From positions 1-64,000 of IMG/VR virus record IMGVR_UViG_3300009164_004047: a stretch of 64,000 bases of DNA. One strand, written 5' to 3'. Made by a program: the position numbers and the translations under genes. Positions 37,301 through 49,598 of this stretch are shown in pieces. The DNA is from a virus. Position 1 is the first letter of the stretch, and each line of letters starts with the position of its first letter. The notes under the pieces were generated by a model, which searched no databases, was not told the origin of the DNA, and saw only the letters and a list, made by a program, of their open reading frames with translations.

Positions 37301-40300
37301 TGCAACACATCTCCCACAGCCAATGGCACATTTACCGTGACCGTTGTTCCACTCACTGTGAATTGTTGTACCACATTGTTAACCAAGAAAGTATTGTTCA
37401 ATACCACTATGGTAGGATCTACTAACACAGCGCCATCCACTGTGTAAGATGTTTGGGTAGGATCGGTAATTATAAAATTCTGTACAGAACGGTCATACAC
37501 ATAAACAGAACCCGAATCATTGATGTTTTGATAATCATCATTGGGGGTCCCGATCATGACCTGACGCCCATCTATGGTACATGACACACTGGTTCCAAAC
37601 CCGGCATCATCACTCAATCTAGCAGTGATAGTGGTAGATGCTGTGGTCTGTGCTGGGATTACTTGATATGTGCCTGTTCCACCTGTGGCCGAAATCAAAC
37701 TTGTGATTCGTGTTCCTGCTGCCACTCCGGTGCCACTGAGCATCATGCCTACATACAGAGAAGATGATCCAGTAGGCACCGAAGTTACTGTCATGGTGCT
37801 GCCCGAGATAGAGGCTGCAAACGGTAAGGTAAATTCTAAAGTATTAGCAAAAGTATAATAACTGCCGGTGTTTACAGCAATGGTTGCGGCTGCTGCGGGT
37901 GCAGTGAAAAATATCAACTGTCTACCAACGGTGCTATAGTCAGGATTGAATTCATAGTCAATGTTGGGTCGTTGTGTCACTCCGTTTAAGATCACTATAA
38001 AACTATAGATACTCACAGCGGTGTACAAGTATTCATCCAACTCAAATATTCTAGTAAATCCATCACCGATAAAACTGGTACTAGTTCTACGAGTGATGTT
38101 TAAGATCAAATCTTTAGGAGGAGGTGTATTTAGAACAACATTATTAGCAGTTAAGTTATAATCAACTCCGCTGAACAATTCTTGATTGTTTAACACCACA
38201 CTGAGTTGATCTGGATATGCAGAATCTATAGTGATAGAATCAGAGTAATTGTAAATGTATGTATCACCATCAGTTACATATTTTACCGACTGAACTGGCA
38301 GTTCTACCAACCCATATGCATACACTTTATTGATGCCCGGTGCACCTATGTACATCCAATGTTCATCCTGGCTCACAGCCACGCTGTATCCAAATTTTGC
38401 CAGATACACTAACTCTATAGGGTTTGGCGCCGTGAGCAACGATCTGATTGAAAAATCAACTGTGCCCGGTTGACGATATACCACTGCCGCATATCCCCGA
38501 CTGTTGTAACTGTCCGGTGCTCCTACCACTTGCCAAGTTTGATTGCCGATGCTGACTGCATGACCAAACCCCACTGTATCGGTCGCAGATAGTTCAATAA
38601 TTGCATTTTGTTCAAATGGTACTATATACGATTTTATGTAAGTGTATATGGCACCATTGCCTGAATCATATCCTGGGCTGCCTACTATGGCGTATGCATT
38701 ATCTGTAGATTGTGCTATGCTTTGTCCAAAAAAACTATCAGTAACTGGATCGCGTGCTTTGATTTCGTCTTTACTGGTAAAGACTTCTTGTTTTTCTAAA
38801 ACTTCCCACAGGCCAAGTCCATTGTTATCAACCCAGGCTTTGTTGCCCGGTATCAAACTATTGGCATAAGGCAAGTTGATTACATCGCTGGCCTGGCTCA
38901 CTCTTTGAGTTTGTAAAACAAAACCAATGCCATTGCCTGTCTCAGTAATCTGGCTTTGGTTAGTAAAACTGAACACTGCTACCAACTGTGTGATACTGGG
39001 TATTCTCAATATCTTATAAGTCCCATCTACTATAGATGAGAAGAATCTAATTACAAATGTGAGATCCGCAGTGGTGGCATTTACTACAGAAAGACCATGT
39101 GGTTGAGTAAATGTAAACACACTGGTACCGTCGAGATTCGTGGTCACAGAAATCAAATAGCCGGGCAATTTGCTGATTCTATAAACGCCCCAATCATAAT
39201 TATTGATCTTGGCTGCCCAAACAGAAGATCCTAGATTGATCTCATTGAGAGTGGCATTTAAATTTACAGGAATACTTAGATCAAAAACTGTGATATCAAC
39301 ATCATCAAAGTTTACATAACCTGCACTAGGCAATGCAGAGTTGGCTATCGGAACGATCTCTGTGGTCAGTATGTTTGGGCTTGTTATCTTGTAACTGCTT
39401 TTCCATAAATTGTTTACCAAGACTGTTTGATTGGCTTCGCTGCTTTCACCGCTGGCAATCACTTGTATAGTACTGGGATTAGAGTTCAACAATGCTTCAT
39501 TCAATTGCAATTCATAAAAACTTCTATTGGCATTGGCACCATAGATGCCGCGTTGGATCGCCCAATTTTCGTAAATTTGGTATTGTGTTGGACCGCGTCC
39601 GAGATCAGCAAGAGAAAATATGTCAACTGCACGTAGTGTACCTTTGGTACCTAAAAATTGTTGATACAACTGTACTTGACTGGTACTATCTAATTCTAGA
39701 TTTACCATGTATTGTCTGGGTTTCCATCCAATCAATCCATAGGCAAATAGGTCCTGACTGAGTTCAAGATTGGCGGTATACACATTATAACTGTTGGCCA
39801 ACTGATTGCTCTTGTTAGCGGCATTGGGCAGCAGACCTTGCTGGATCTTTGTATAGTTAGATACTGTCCATTGTGTGATGTCAAATTCAGCCGAAGGTTG
39901 AACTATATCCAATGCACTGTAGTAAGTATTTTTCCATAGAACAATCTCACCTCTTGTGTATTTTTTCAACGGATTCCAGGACTCGATATTGTTTTGATTT
40001 AATATGAACCCTGGTGCATTAAGTTGGCCATTCCATTGTGCTGTATTCCATCCCACCAACCTCACACGACTTTGTCTTGCGGCAGTGACAGGATTGTAAA
40101 TCAGATCGTTGAATATAGTAACATTATCCAGTACGACCATATTTTCATAACTGGTAAATTTTATATTGAGAAAATTGATAGTCTCTGATGTCAGACTGGT
40201 AACACTAAAAGTATTGTCTAATCTTTCAACCACAAGATCTCGTGCATTGAATTGTCTACCATCCGCATTGAGCACCATGTTTTCCACAGTTTGTGCAGCA

Positions 40301-43300
40301 ATGCTGTCTACTATGGCACCGGGGCGGGTTACAATAAACTTATTGGCACCTGGATTCAAATTGATGATTGATCCTGTTTCCCAACCTTGATTGCTCCAAT
40401 ACAGGAATTCGTTGACCATCTGATTCCAGTCTAGCACATATCCGTTTTCAATGGTATTAAATGTTAACCCTTGATTTTGTAACAATGCACCATAACTCAG
40501 CAAAAAGTCAGCCATCAAAGTGCGGTTAATGAATACATATCCATATGGTATTTGCACCACATTATTGGTATATTCCACAGGCACACGTATGGTGCTACCG
40601 CCCGAAGAGATAGTGGCCAATGCTCCACTTATACGGCTTTGCAATATATTGAAATATGGTTGTGACATGTTATAACCATAGACCGCCCACCCGGCCCCGG
40701 TGCTTTGTACAATCACACTGGAATATGTAAGTTGATCAAACGGCACATTTTTGTAAAACAACAAATTATAACTATTGTCGGGTATCAACAAACTGGAATT
40801 TAAACTACTTGGACTAGATTTTTCTGAGTAAATTTGTAACAGATTCTTTCCAGTAAAGGAAGCCATCCTATAACACAATCTCACATCAAGATTTTTAAGA
40901 TCGGCAGTGAGAGCATCAGTGGAGTTAATACCACTTTGTCGATTGAAATCCACAATCCAATCAATATAACTGGCTTTGCTAGTACCGTTGCCATATATTT
41001 CGACTCCGTTAGCATCCAGTCTATAACGCTGGTTGTATAGATATTGATTGTAATCTGTGTCAAACTTGTACAAATCTCTATCAGCGAACAATGAGAAGAA
41101 TTCAGCCGGGCGTGTCAGAGACAACAATCGCATGATGGCAAACGGATACGCACTTGAGGTACGCCAAGCATTTTCTACTGGACCGTCATCACCGGCGATC
41201 CAACTGCGCTGAAAATCATTGCTGTTGAAATTACCAACCACGGTTTCCATGGGGCTCAGCAATGTACCTTCACTGCCTGCAGGTATCACATTTAACAGTC
41301 CTGAACGAATATATTCAGGACGTACATAAGGTGCCACAGGATCTCTAACTAAGCCGGCTGCAAGGTCTCCCCACAACACCAAGTTACCTGATGTGTACGG
41401 CGCAGGACCATACTGATTTTCCCACCATACCGGACGCTCGCTGAATCCCAACATCTCCCATGGTCTTGTGTTGGGATAGATAGTGTCGTAAAAGTAGTTA
41501 TAGATGCCGCGCCATGCACCTACCACCAGGGGTTGATTGTCCGTGAGTTTGTTTGATGCTGTGCTATAGTTCCAAGTGAACTGGTTATTCGATATGTAAT
41601 CTTGTGTCTTGTAATCTAACTTGTTCCATCCTACCCAGGTCAGGAAGTCCTGATTAAGAATTTCTTGCACCTCGGCAAGAGAATAATCTGTGGTACGGAA
41701 TTGCCCCGGAATAACTTCTGCTGCGGTAAGTGGAATAGGATTACCGTCTAATTTCAAATTGTTATAAATTCTTGTTTCAAATTCCAACAACACCGCATCA
41801 CGGAAATCGTTGAACGCTCTGGTAATTGATCCGTCATGCCCGCGTATTACAAAAATAGGGTCTACATAAGTGGTATCTAAAAATATTTCCGGAATATACG
41901 CCGGATACAATCCTAATTTGGTAGGAGTGTTAGGCACGTAGTTGCCATAGGTTGCTTCATACTCTTGAATAGTAACAACATCGCCCACCTCAAGCGGTAT
42001 TAAAATCTCAATGGTAGGTGCGTTGGCACTGACCAAATAATCAATTCCTCTTGTGAGAAGTCTGCCCGGTAGCGCAAGCCGGCCGGTGTTAGCATCATTG
42101 CTGTTGCGATATAGATATACCAACAATGCTTGATAATTTGCCGATGTGTAATTGTATATCTGTGTGAGATCAAATACCTGTTCGGTGATTGGAGTCACTG
42201 TGGTCTGAAGTTGTGTGTATACTGTGCCAATAGGCAACATGTCTGACCAATAGAATGGATTTGAACTTATACGACCAGTGTTGATTTCAGAAAATACTGC
42301 ATTGAGTATGTCCGGTACAGTCATATTCACATAGTCGCCTTGACCTGCTGTGTTTAAAAACTGTGCTTTGAACTTTTCGTATTCTCTCGAATTGTATGCC
42401 AATGAAGCAAAAATATCATATTCGGGCTTGCGAAGGAAGTATCCGGCCAGAGTCATTGGAGAACTCTGTTGCAGTATGTTCAATCCATAAGGAACAATAT
42501 TACCAAGATCTCTTGAGTTATTAGCACCGTTTATTGCACCAGTCAAGTTGATCAGATTTTGTGCAATGGTACTATAGTGTGTTCGTATTGTGCCCAATGT
42601 GAAGTTCTGGCTGTTTCCATTCAATGGATTGTTTTCCAAATTGATAGGAACTTGATAGAATCCTACCACACTGACTTGATCGCTGAGTGCCAGTACTTCT
42701 ACTATATCACCGTAAACTAATTTTGTACCAGGATTCAATCGTATCACTGTGGTATTGTCAGTTGTGGTAACAGTATAGGCACCTGGATCTTGGAATAAAC
42801 TACTGTAGTCCTGAGAAATGCTAGTGGCGTACAATTTAACACTAGGAATGGTTACAGTGGGCAATACTGCTATGTCTAAAATAAATGGTGTTGTGACTAC
42901 TAATTCTTTGGATAGCACAGTTTGTGAAATATTCACAGAATATGTTCCAACACCTCCGGTGGCGTTGAGTAATCCTGTGATCTGAGTTCCAACAGCAACA
43001 CCGGTGCCAGTTATGCCTTGACCTATCAGCAATGACGATCCATTGGCAGGTGCCACGGTCACTGTGAGTGTAGTACCCGATATCGATCCTGTGATGGCTT
43101 CGGGAGTGTAGGTAAAATTAAACTGTTGATAGATCTGACTCTTGACAGCGGCTTTTTGCCAACCTATTTCCTTTTGATAGATGGTTCTATTTTCATACTG
43201 ACGAACATAACCTATGCTGATATTGTCAGTGTATTGAATATTGTCCATAACATAGGTGAATGTATCTTTGTAAAGATTGTTATCAAATACAATATCACCT

Positions 43301-45678
43301 ATGTTGTTCAAACTCAGATATTGCAACGGAAATCCCAGCACAGTGTCTGCCACAGTGCCCGGACCAATGGCATAACTGAACAGTGGGCTTCCGCCAACTA
43401 TGGTTCCAAGATTGTTTTTAGTTATTGAAAATGTTGAACTTGGATAGATCGCACGGTTTCCCAAACTATACCCATTCAAGTCATACACATCAAACATGGG
43501 GTTTTGATTTATTTGGGTTTTTTGTTGTGCCTGGATCCATTGCACACCATCATAGTAAAATGTTGAGCCTTGTACATAATTGTTTGTATTGCTTAAAGCA
43601 ACCACGCATTGGTCAATCAATGCCTCTGCATCTGATGCCGGCACAAGATCAATCACCGGTTCAGCATACAATGTGCTGTCGGGTAATGGACCAGTGGCTG
43701 GATTGATAAAGTTTACCACGTAAATTTTATCTCTCACTTGAGGATCAGTGTCTTTGGCAAAGATTATTCTATTACCTTGTTGTACCAAATATCCATCTGC
43801 ATAGTATTGTGTGGCTCCATTGACATTGGAGAATGCATCTGTCTGAGTGAGATCTACAACATTTACCGGGGCCTTGGATTCAGTACCCATGTTGTATAAT
43901 TTCGTACCGCCTCGAAATTCTAAAATAGGGCGCTTGGCACGAAAATTATTATCTAAAACTGCGGTTGTGTTGTTGTATGCTGCGGCTGCATTTATCACCT
44001 CAACATGAAACCAACGATTTGATCTGGTCCAGGCATTGAGATCAGGACTATCTAATGCTATGGTAATGTAATCTGGATCCAAGGGCTCATTCAATGTGCC
44101 ATCCCAGTTGGCGGAATCCCATGGAACAAAATCCCATGGAGTGCTGGCAGTTCGAACAATTTCCGGAGTCACATAGTCGGTTACCGGTAATAATTGTATT
44201 GCTGTGCCTACTCCTGCCACATAATAAGTTTGACCTTGGTAACTGGAAGGTACTACTGTGCCTTGGAATGTAATTTTAAGATTGTTGGTAAACACAACTC
44301 CATTGGGAGAGATATATGTTGTTTTGCCAAGGATCTCGGTATCTACATTGATAGATTGAGTTTGTGTGGGTTCAATCAGTCTGATCTGTCCAAAAATTTC
44401 TGGGTTGGTTCCGTCTTGATACCACAGTAGATCTTTTACAGCAGTCAGCAAAGGTATCTGTTCAAAATACCCTTCGGCATTGCGATACCATTGTGTAGTG
44501 GACCATTCAGTGCCAAACAAGACAGTAAACTTAGTAAACTCTACACAAGGAGTAACCGATGACAGTTTGAGAATTGGCTCACCGCTTGTGGTGTATTCAT
44601 ATTGTATCAACCAAACACTATATCTGGTATTGACATCTACAATAGGTGTGGTTTGATCGTATGGTAGATAATCGTAACTACCTGGCTGTCCATTGTTGCT
44701 GGCTGCCTGTGCTAATGGGTCAAATTGTGTAGTGATCAACCAGCCGCCATCTTGAGGATCAGCGATAGTGTTGGTGAACACTATGGTACGATTCTGCAGA
44801 TTAGTGATGCCATCAATACCAGTGGGATATTGTTCCAAGAATGTAGATAAGAACACATTGTTGACTTGATCAAACTTCAATGTAGTAGTAAGTAGATCCA
44901 CTTGTCCGGCGGTAGGCAGGCTAGGTATGAGTTCTAGATCATAGTAGAATTGCTGTGCATTTTTGTATGGAACATCAAAGGTCACTGTGCCTTGATCTTC
45001 ACCGTTATTAGTAACACCCAGCACAGTCCTTGAACTGATGTTAGGAGCATAAGGCAACACGCCATTTACTCCCGGTTCGGCTTGTATCCAGAATTGATTA
45101 GGAACTTGATTAACTGCGAATTCGTAGTTGCCACCACGAACCAAAGTGATTGTGGGATTTTTTCCAGCAAGACCCGAGAACTCATAATAGTTGTCTGCTC
45201 TAGTTACATCAAATGTATCAGTGGTGGGAATAACTGTAGCACTTACATCTACCGACGGTGGTCCGCCAGGTAGCCAATAGTATTGAGAATAATTGCTAAA
45301 TTTATCAAAATTTATAAAAGGATCCCAGGTATAGTAATCACTGGTATACAATCGTGCAGCATTGTCAGTGAACGCGCCCTGGCGTGCCAATGCATCCGAC
45401 ATGCCAGGATATGTTATAGCGTCAGAGATAGTGTTGGCATCTGGTACCAAACTGATCACGCCCGGTTCAAGTTGATAATTGGCTCTATTGGTGGTAGGCT
45501 CAATCACATAGTAATCATTGGGATTGACCCCGGGTCCTACATGACGTCCAACAAACCCTTGCGTCTTTTTAAATTCAGGGTCCTGGGTCAATTGATCCAG
45601 TGTAGCCGCTAAGAACTGTTTGTTAGTGCTGGTTTGGAAAATTGGTGGTAGAAAATCTACTGTTCTAGTAGTGGCCAT
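31306..45678 (-). CDS. Giant baseplate/tail structural protein (4,790 residues)
   Basis: This single intact frame occupies 14.4 kb. Its start overlaps the gp6-like stop (TAATG), so it sits where T4 has gp7 and the following wedge genes. Visible modules are as follows. A cupredoxin-like beta-sandwich is near residues 160-250. Related (S)GxTLTV..GTGV segments lie near 860-930 and 2,617-2,688. CBM5/12-like modules lie near 1,900-1,940, 2,890-2,930 and 3,940-3,980. Seven FG-GAP-like blades spread over about 2,310-3,140. A GSGYTxPP...GVGY segment is near 3,825-3,900. It is rich in Tyr, Asn, Thr and Gly. It is probably a wedge or adhesin-like component contacting the host. No catalytic site is visible, and misassembly is unlikely because the frame is unbroken. 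Confidence 0.85.
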   Translation of the reverse strand: MATTRTVDFLPPIFQTSTNKQFLAATLDQLTQDPEFKKTQGFVGRHVGPGVNPNDYYVIEPTTNRANYQLEPGVISLVPDANTISDAITYPGMSDALARQGAFTDNAARLYTSDYYTWDPFINFDKFSNYSQYYWLPGGPPSVDVSATVIPTTDTFDVTRADNYYEFSGLAGKNPTITLVRGGNYEFAVNQVPNQFWIQAEPGVNGVLPYAPNISSRTVLGVTNNGEDQGTVTFDVPYKNAQQFYYDLELIPSLPTAGQVDLLTTTLKFDQVNNVFLSTFLEQYPTGIDGITNLQNRTIVFTNTIADPQDGGWLITTQFDPLAQAASNNGQPGSYDYLPYDQTTPIVDVNTRYSVWLIQYEYTTSGEPILKLSSVTPCVEFTKFTVLFGTEWSTTQWYRNAEGYFEQIPLLTAVKDLLWYQDGTNPEIFGQIRLIEPTQTQSINVDTEILGKTTYISPNGVVFTNNLKITFQGTVVPSSYQGQTYYVAGVGTAIQLLPVTDYVTPEIVRTASTPWDFVPWDSANWDGTLNEPLDPDYITIALDSPDLNAWTRSNRWFHVEVINAAAAYNNTTAVLDNNFRAKRPILEFRGGTKLYNMGTESKAPVNVVDLTQTDAFSNVNGATQYYADGYLVQQGNRIIFAKDTDPQVRDKIYVVNFINPATGPLPDSTLYAEPVIDLVPASDAEALIDQCVVALSNTNNYVQGSTFYYDGVQWIQAQQKTQINQNPMFDVYDLNGYSLGNRAIYPSSTFSITKNNLGTIVGGSPLFSYAIGPGTVADTVLGFPLQYLSLNNIGDIVFDNNLYKDTFTYVMDNIQYTDNISIGYVRQYENRTIYQKEIGWQKAAVKSQIYQQFNFTYTPEAITGSISGTTLTVTVAPANGSSLLIGQGITGTGVAVGTQITGLLNATGGVGTYSVNISQTVLSKELVVTTPFILDIAVLPTVTIPSVKLYATSISQDYSSLFQDPGAYTVTTTDNTTVIRLNPGTKLVYGDIVEVLALSDQVSVVGFYQVPINLENNPLNGNSQNFTLGTIRTHYSTIAQNLINLTGAINGANNSRDLGNIVPYGLNILQQSSPMTLAGYFLRKPEYDIFASLAYNSREYEKFKAQFLNTAGQGDYVNMTVPDILNAVFSEINTGRISSNPFYWSDMLPIGTVYTQLQTTVTPITEQVFDLTQIYNYTSANYQALLVYLYRNSNDANTGRLALPGRLLTRGIDYLVSANAPTIEILIPLEVGDVVTIQEYEATYGNYVPNTPTKLGLYPAYIPEIFLDTTYVDPIFVIRGHDGSITRAFNDFRDAVLLEFETRIYNNLKLDGNPIPLTAAEVIPGQFRTTDYSLAEVQEILNQDFLTWVGWNKLDYKTQDYISNNQFTWNYSTASNKLTDNQPLVVGAWRGIYNYFYDTIYPNTRPWEMLGFSERPVWWENQYGPAPYTSGNLVLWGDLAAGLVRDPVAPYVRPEYIRSGLLNVIPAGSEGTLLSPMETVVGNFNSNDFQRSWIAGDDGPVENAWRTSSAYPFAIMRLLSLTRPAEFFSLFADRDLYKFDTDYNQYLYNQRYRLDANGVEIYGNGTSKASYIDWIVDFNRQSGINSTDALTADLKNLDVRLCYRMASFTGKNLLQIYSEKSSPSSLNSSLLIPDNSYNLLFYKNVPFDQLTYSSVIVQSTGAGWAVYGYNMSQPYFNILQSRISGALATISSGGSTIRVPVEYTNNVVQIPYGYVFINRTLMADFLLSYGALLQNQGLTFNTIENGYVLDWNQMVNEFLYWSNQGWETGSIINLNPGANKFIVTRPGAIVDSIAAQTVENMVLNADGRQFNARDLVVERLDNTFSVTSLTSETINFLNIKFTSYENMVVLDNVTIFNDLIYNPVTAARQSRVRLVGWNTAQWNGQLNAPGFILNQNNIESWNPLKKYTRGEIVLWKNTYYSALDIVQPSAEFDITQWTVSNYTKIQQGLLPNAANKSNQLANSYNVYTANLELSQDLFAYGLIGWKPRQYMVNLELDSTSQVQLYQQFLGTKGTLRAVDIFSLADLGRGPTQYQIYENWAIQRGIYGANANRSFYELQLNEALLNSNPSTIQVIASGESSEANQTVLVNNLWKSSYKITSPNILTTEIVPIANSALPSAGYVNFDDVDITVFDLSIPVNLNATLNEINLGSSVWAAKINNYDWGVYRISKLPGYLISVTTNLDGTSVFTFTQPHGLSVVNATTADLTFVIRFFSSIVDGTYKILRIPSITQLVAVFSFTNQSQITETGNGIGFVLQTQRVSQASDVINLPYANSLIPGNKAWVDNNGLGLWEVLEKQEVFTSKDEIKARDPVTDSFFGQSIAQSTDNAYAIVGSPGYDSGNGAIYTYIKSYIVPFEQNAIIELSATDTVGFGHAVSIGNQTWQVVGAPDSYNSRGYAAVVYRQPGTVDFSIRSLLTAPNPIELVYLAKFGYSVAVSQDEHWMYIGAPGINKVYAYGLVELPVQSVKYVTDGDTYIYNYSDSITIDSAYPDQLSVVLNNQELFSGVDYNLTANNVVLNTPPPKDLILNITRRTSTSFIGDGFTRIFELDEYLYTAVSIYSFIVILNGVTQRPNIDYEFNPDYSTVGRQLIFFTAPAAAATIAVNTGSYYTFANTLEFTLPFAASISGSTMTVTSVPTGSSSLYVGMMLSGTGVAAGTRITSLISATGGTGTYQVIPAQTTASTTITARLSDDAGFGTSVSCTIDGRQVMIGTPNDDYQNINDSGSVYVYDRSVQNFIITDPTQTSYTVDGAVLVDPTIVVLNNTFLVNNVVQQFTVSGTTVTVNVPLAVGDVLQVQVNTFNLLQIVTANAPSQSAKFGSAVDICRYSCSLYTGAPQDSSVLEGAGSVQRNLNQSRVYGITTSINPNPQLIPGQSIRINDQEVILSNPSTWNSALTWTANTVVQYNSGLYRSIRSVPTGVAITDTSYWETSTWVTNLVNNINASGIANVIASTGLPGTATYGLLTVSVKNALAAVAGNRLTVLPGLIGNIFQSLGFNTFAYTQTVTSPAPAVNVGFGSAVNIDTAATTLSVGVPRGNLYRPNTFDQGDTYFDGRTTTFNGPLYQSGVVYTYDYLRSSSDSLSDPGKFVFGQQIYDQRVQELDQFGTSISYINGVLLVGSPGNDLGDSTLSDLNYGRVAVFNNPTLTPAWTVIREQVPVVNVSLINSVYTYSATTGAKTQYFDFIDPLQGKILGAAAENINYTSAVDPAAYNVGPINNYGQTWAAAHLGEIWWDTNRVRFIDPNQDNITYAARRWGQIFPGANVDIYQWISSTVPPAGYTGPGIPRNATSYNVVSGVDVNGFIVTKYYFWVRNIPTIDTQAGKTLSALGIARYIADPVASGITYVAFLSAGATGIYNAANYISAQDTILSIEFDRELTENNVHVQYSLIPQDRADGFLPDNLYLKFQDSLCGVNSLGALVPDLNVSAANRYGVLFSPRQSMFVDRFLALKNYFGRANSVLAQLPISEIRSFVLLNSREPEPPEGSGAWDKRVANLEELSYQNLAFVSVGYRYLVVSDSGENGLWTIYQVTAPKTFATLELVRVQNYDTRRYWSYIDWYLPGYNSSQQVITTVAVYSDLSKLSVYQAPVGSSVRVTSNAQGKWEIYLRAATSTWERVGLQSGTIELSATLWDYQLARYGWDAQVFDSQYFDQEPVIETRKIIQAINQELLIDELLIERNRALMLMFNFALTEFESPEWLTKTSLIDVDHNIRELLAFQTYRRDNQDFVLDYIQEVKPYHVQVREFNLIYNGLDDYQGSITDFDVPAYYDTDVVPNQFVSPVLTPYTVSTATGTGTSSDISDAAADSLIWTTQPWNFWYQNYTLAVVGAAVADSGSGYTVPPVATVIGDCVTPAELTVNINSLGKLTGVTVINPGVGYITTALIVLSGGNGTGGQLVARMSGPGVGENQDPSSSTYGNTQYYNLVRSFNITMKYDRFQYVSTIVDWEPNVNYDNGTQVRYDNRVWQADSGDSTGVESATFDPAQWNLVNAATLSGVDRTMGLYVPTANEPGLNLGLLIDGVTYPGVQVSAPTFSQNTGFDVGNWDVNPWDNISYGPEGLPTYDPRILDAIYESSFSNIYLGIRPTDVNVVGGEFVGPYESHAPEELVPGSEFDTMDFRVYTQPGGDWDLNGHGFAWKIVKWVYDSTTAYAQSFNGIVPNPVQIRVTNQTQRRDLTQDLAYAVDWVNNTVAIIPSVSAPPAANGDILVLSIFGIGGGNQLYKNSYNGADVGNRLNIPVKENQIFEMVIFVNGELINNYTYVAGVNNTTDITFATTYTSTDEINVTAIGETDGSQSDSWSTPQTQYFVSDGRLDYRLDNTMSGTNIPNIVVEVNGIRARPPEGAFYISDGSSGYALPNRGGYSVALITDQEVLVYVDNQLQALGLNYSLDSYTSGNNVRYVDFNIPPATGSEILIAVTTKADYVVYDDSSSINDYTLVFRTIGGFYPQYGDIVSVTSWNDTAQQSIVTLLWQGPVTEGAVITEPFDSLPFDQGTVTGDSGSFDYTEGIQVIVNDFQLGRVVLDPTRMWVTKNGDRIFYGDDYLVVGQELVLHGPAIGVTDVVVAQLFTDSVVPEAMEFRIFQDMRGVQATYRMTPQTTTMLVEPLRKDQDIIYVLDAGALTQPDLETNIWGIITINGERIMYRELDIDNNTVSSLMRGTAGTAASDHAVDSIVYNLGQGNLAPTIYQDRIVYTNTLADGATTTFTAPNINLSELSLSFAEQAILVYVAGIRVYTGYTIDSVDPATITFATAPTDGYEISIRVRQGFGWYQPANGNPSDGQALQVTQTDAARFFRGQN

Positions 45679-48600
45679 TAGATTACTCCACTGCCTGGTG
45701 CAGTTCTTATGTTAGTTGATGTCAACGCAGTGATCACCTCTACTGAATTTACTCCAGCAGCATTGACAAAGATTTCATTGGGTGCTGATCTTATTTCATA
45801 CAGATCGCCAAAATATCGTTGTGGGTCTATAGGAACCAATACTACACTGCTTACAATGCCTCCCATGTTCCTGTGTATATACGCTGCCAGTTCTGAGAAG
45901 TAGAATGTGTCTCCAAAATTCCATATAGCAATATCAAAATATTGATTGAGATTAGCCACTACTAGAGTTTTGATTTCACTCACGCTGGCTGTGGAATTTG
46001 CAGCACGGATCACTTTGATAGTGGCACGTAAATTTTCAGCAGCCTTGGGTCCAAACAGTGGTTTGAATGTGACTGAATTTAACACTATGTTGTCAGATAT
46101 CATTTTGTAAGATTGAAGCCCTTGATATGCTGTGCTGAGTTGATTGATCGTGGGCATAGCAGGTTCGGGTACGGTACCAGTGGAATCTTTGATCCAATTT
46201 TGATATGCTGTATAATAAGCATTGGTAACCACATAGAGATCAATGATGTTGCTGGTGCCTGGATCAATGCGATCTGTAAGTGGTGCGTTGTGTCGGTATT
46301 GGAAATACAAACTTGAACGGCCCACTCGGGCCAACCACTCTACACTGACGTCTACAAATACTTGAACTCCATTGGGATCCAAGGCAAGTTGATAAAATGC
46401 ACCAATCTGTCCTGTTAGCGGGCCAGTGTAAATCTCTTGACTGTATGCATAGAATACTTGCCCAATCACATACTCACTCTTGACTAATTCAATGTCATTC
46501 AATGTGGCATAACTGCTGTTTACACGGGCGGGTTCTACCAACAGATATCGTTGTAGATTGTCAAAGTCAACGGTCTTTTCAAAGAACACATATTTTGTAT
46601 TTGAATTCACTGTTGGTGCTACGATTTCAGCAAAGAAATCAGGATCATCTGTGACCCCATCATTATTGCGATCTTCATAACTCACTATCACTTGATAGTC
46701 GTCAACCAATCCGTCAACTTGCACAGGTTGATCAATGATTTTGAGATATACGTCTCCGGGTAGCGGACTGTTTGAATCTGGCAGACTGTTTGTTCTCAAC
46801 ACATTGATATAGTCACTGACTATATTTCCCAGTCGGGGATCATAGATGCGGTTGCCGGTTTCAAAGAAAAATCTAGTTTGTAATACTGATCCAAAATTGT
46901 ATACCAAGGCCCTGCTGCTCACGGTATATTTTGTTCCATCTGTAACAGCCTGTATCAGCCAACTAGCATCAGAGTTGATCCCGTTGGTATTACCGGCTAG
47001 TCCTGGTATTGTTTGACTCCATGGTGCATCAACATCTAAATTGGTAGATGTGATCAGATACCAAGTATAAGGAGTTCCAGTAACAGTGCCAATGCTGTCG
47101 TATCCCAATCCAAAGTTCCTGTATAAAGTTATTTGATTGACAATTTCTTGTTGAAGTGCGGTAGAAAAAGTTGTGACCAGTATAGGAATCACTTGTTCAG
47201 GAATTGCACCAGTGGGCACAAACACATTTAATGTCACAGGTCCTGTACCGTTGGCAAAGTTTCCTACCCCTTGGTTGGTACCATCTTGATAGACGCTTTG
47301 CGGAGACGCCCAGAAATAATATTTTTCTGTGGCCAATGTGGGTACTCCTAATTTGAGTTGATTATTTGTGTCAAAGAAATATCCCGCAGGTGCAGCAAAT
47401 TTTATCAAACTACCCACTGTGATAAATTTGGTATCGCTGCTGGAATAACTGCTGATCACCGCTGGATACCCTAGTGAATTTACAAAATATCCAGTGGTCT
47501 CATTGGCCAGTCTGGTGCTTTGACGCCAGGACAATTGCAACGGAATTAGATTGGGTCTAGGAAAGTTTTCGCGATAAAATTGTGTGAACGCTGTAGTAGC
47601 AACCAACGGTTGAAGTTGATTGGTTACTAAATTGGCAATATCATTGTTGTTGACCCAGGTAAAAAAGAATGAAGGTTCCTGGTTGTCTTCCCAGATAGCA
47701 CCGTCGCTGGCGAATATGTTTGTTGAACTATATTTGCCGGTGTTATCCACCAGATCAAGATATCTGCTGGTGCCGATGCTGGCACGATTCAATGCATAAC
47801 TTTTAATGATTGAATTGTATTGTGTGAATGGAAAGTTTGTGTAATCTTCTCCATTGACCATGCGATTCTGTGTGTAGTATCTAGCCGGAGCACGTTGTTT
47901 GATCTCATCCAGAGTTTCTCTGGCCTGTGCATTGCTCACAGGAGTAGTGATACCGCAGGTAAATGTGATAGTTTGTAACTGGCCCGATCTGCTGATATAA
48001 CTGATGGGGATGATTACACTTTGCATCTCTTCAGGGTTGATGATGTATGTGAGACCATTGCTGGCACGCACATATGCACGGAAAAATCCCACTGGAATAG
48101 ATGAAAATACTCCATCACCAAACGTCATGGTAATTTGATCGTTGGCTCTACTTAAAGTAGAATACAATTTACGTTGGTCGGGAGCTAATTGCTCTTGTGC
48201 CGCAGCATATACTGATTGTACATAGGTCCATTCACTGGCTATGGTACCAACATTGTCCAATTGGAACAGCCAACGATCTTCATTGTTCACACCCTCAATG
48301 TTGATATTCACTGTGCGGTTAGGTATGAGTTCACTCAAGTTAAAATCTTGATTTTGTAACACACCTTGTTTGAAGTAAAAGAAAAATCCTGTGTTAGCAC
48401 TGGAATATCCCAATTGATCATTACGGAACAAAATATTGAACAAGCCATTGGGTTGCGGTGCTGGTTCATATATGAATGGTGCAGTAGATGGAGTTCCCAC
48501 TGATGTGGAATTTACTGCTTCAAATGGCATGGTCACGCCATCAACTGTGGCGGTGTATGGTACCACAGGCAAGAACCCGGGCACAAGATTTATGGCATAT

Positions 48601-49157
48601 TCATTGGTATCCACACCCAATATAGTAGTGCGATTACCTGGATGCCCCATACGTTGACTGTCTATCAATGCAGCATTGAGTATGGCTGTGAATTGTTCTG
48701 ACCAGTTAAAATTGGTAGGATCATTCCAATTGATCGTGGCGTTGGCTAAATTTATACCGTTGAAGTCTGTGACATTTTCGGTAGTCTGAACAGAAAATAC
48801 TTTGAGATATCCACTGGCCGCTGTATTGCGCTTGGCAGTATAACTTACTAAATTGGCCAGTTTTACTACACTGTCTCTACGTTCTGCGGTGTCAATATAG
48901 TTTTCTCTGGTGTTTAGATCATTACGAAAACTCAGTGCCTGACCCATGAATGCTACCACATCTAATAAAGCAATAAATTCTGATGACTCAATGTAGTCAT
49001 TGAATGTTTCAGGATAGTATTGTCGCAGATAGTCTACAAAACTTTTACGCAGTGTTTCAAAGTCGTAACTTTGGAAGTCTGCTTCTCTATAAGTTTGGTA
49101 GATGCGTTTCCAGTCTTCTACTCCGAATATTACTGTTTGTCTAGTAGTGGTTGCCAT
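45678..49157 (-). CDS. gp6: Baseplate wedge protein, T4 gp6-like, long form
   Basis: A 1,159-residue protein, against 660 in T4. The N-terminus ([20 protein letters not shown]-like segment, then [20 protein letters not shown] and LVSYTAKRN) is the conserved gp6/baseplate-J region. [16 protein letters not shown] and [19 protein letters not shown] fit the J-like core. LRATIKVI followed by [20 protein letters not shown] near the C-terminus fits the end domain. The extra length lies mostly between the N-terminal region and the C-terminal domain. gp6 joins wedges into the baseplate ring. The neighbours gp25 and the giant protein support the call. Confidence 0.85.
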   Translation of the reverse strand: MATTTRQTVIFGVEDWKRIYQTYREADFQSYDFETLRKSFVDYLRQYYPETFNDYIESSEFIALLDVVAFMGQALSFRNDLNTRENYIDTAERRDSVVKLANLVSYTAKRNTAASGYLKVFSVQTTENVTDFNGINLANATINWNDPTNFNWSEQFTAILNAALIDSQRMGHPGNRTTILGVDTNEYAINLVPGFLPVVPYTATVDGVTMPFEAVNSTSVGTPSTAPFIYEPAPQPNGLFNILFRNDQLGYSSANTGFFFYFKQGVLQNQDFNLSELIPNRTVNINIEGVNNEDRWLFQLDNVGTIASEWTYVQSVYAAAQEQLAPDQRKLYSTLSRANDQITMTFGDGVFSSIPVGFFRAYVRASNGLTYIINPEEMQSVIIPISYISRSGQLQTITFTCGITTPVSNAQARETLDEIKQRAPARYYTQNRMVNGEDYTNFPFTQYNSIIKSYALNRASIGTSRYLDLVDNTGKYSSTNIFASDGAIWEDNQEPSFFFTWVNNNDIANLVTNQLQPLVATTAFTQFYRENFPRPNLIPLQLSWRQSTRLANETTGYFVNSLGYPAVISSYSSSDTKFITVGSLIKFAAPAGYFFDTNNQLKLGVPTLATEKYYFWASPQSVYQDGTNQGVGNFANGTGPVTLNVFVPTGAIPEQVIPILVTTFSTALQQEIVNQITLYRNFGLGYDSIGTVTGTPYTWYLITSTNLDVDAPWSQTIPGLAGNTNGINSDASWLIQAVTDGTKYTVSSRALVYNFGSVLQTRFFFETGNRIYDPRLGNIVSDYINVLRTNSLPDSNSPLPGDVYLKIIDQPVQVDGLVDDYQVIVSYEDRNNDGVTDDPDFFAEIVAPTVNSNTKYVFFEKTVDFDNLQRYLLVEPARVNSSYATLNDIELVKSEYVIGQVFYAYSQEIYTGPLTGQIGAFYQLALDPNGVQVFVDVSVEWLARVGRSSLYFQYRHNAPLTDRIDPGTSNIIDLYVVTNAYYTAYQNWIKDSTGTVPEPAMPTINQLSTAYQGLQSYKMISDNIVLNSVTFKPLFGPKAAENLRATIKVIRAANSTASVSEIKTLVVANLNQYFDIAIWNFGDTFYFSELAAYIHRNMGGIVSSVVLVPIDPQRYFGDLYEIRSAPNEIFVNAAGVNSVEVITALTSTNIRTAPGSGVI

Positions 49158-49205
49158 GATCGTCCATTGTTATCTGTTATTTACCAATGATATAAACGGC
49201 TAGTT

Positions 49206-49580
49206 TTATACAAAACTGGCTCGTCTTTGTTGTTGGTCAAAGAACACACTCAACAGTTGGGCGTCTGTGTTAGGTACAAATTGTATTTGAATTTCGATCA
49301 GCACGCCATTTTCTTGAGGATATACGTTAGCATCAGTGATGTTGAGCCTAGGATCTCCACCGCCCACACGTTGTATCTCGGCCAATATAGCAGCCATGGT
49401 AGTTTGATCTTGATTTTCAAACAAAATACTCCACAAAGTAGTACCGTAGGTTGGTCGCCCAGGTAACTGCCCTTGGAATATGTTTAAGGCGTTTAGTAAA
49501 TCGCGTTTGATCAATTCAGTATCAGTGAGTGTGAACTTTTTGTACTGATTTTGTGTGTTAAATCCAATGAATGTGGCCAT
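49206..49580 (-). CDS. gp25: Baseplate wedge protein, T4 gp25-like
   Basis: A 124-residue protein of family length. LIKRDLLNALNIFQGQLPGR and TTLWSILFE, then GGGDPRLNITDANVYPQENG, match the gp25/T6SS TssE fold, with DPR in place of the usual EPR motif. gp25 links the wedge to the sheath-initiating ring. It lies directly upstream of gp6 (48-base gap), as in many T4-like phages. CTAAATATT precedes its start by 5 bases. Confidence 0.88.
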   Translation of the reverse strand: MATFIGFNTQNQYKKFTLTDTELIKRDLLNALNIFQGQLPGRPTYGTTLWSILFENQDQTTMAAILAEIQRVGGGDPRLNITDANVYPQENGVLIEIQIQFVPNTDAQLLSVFFDQQQRRASFV

Positions 49581-49598
49581 AACAATATTTAGTCAAAG

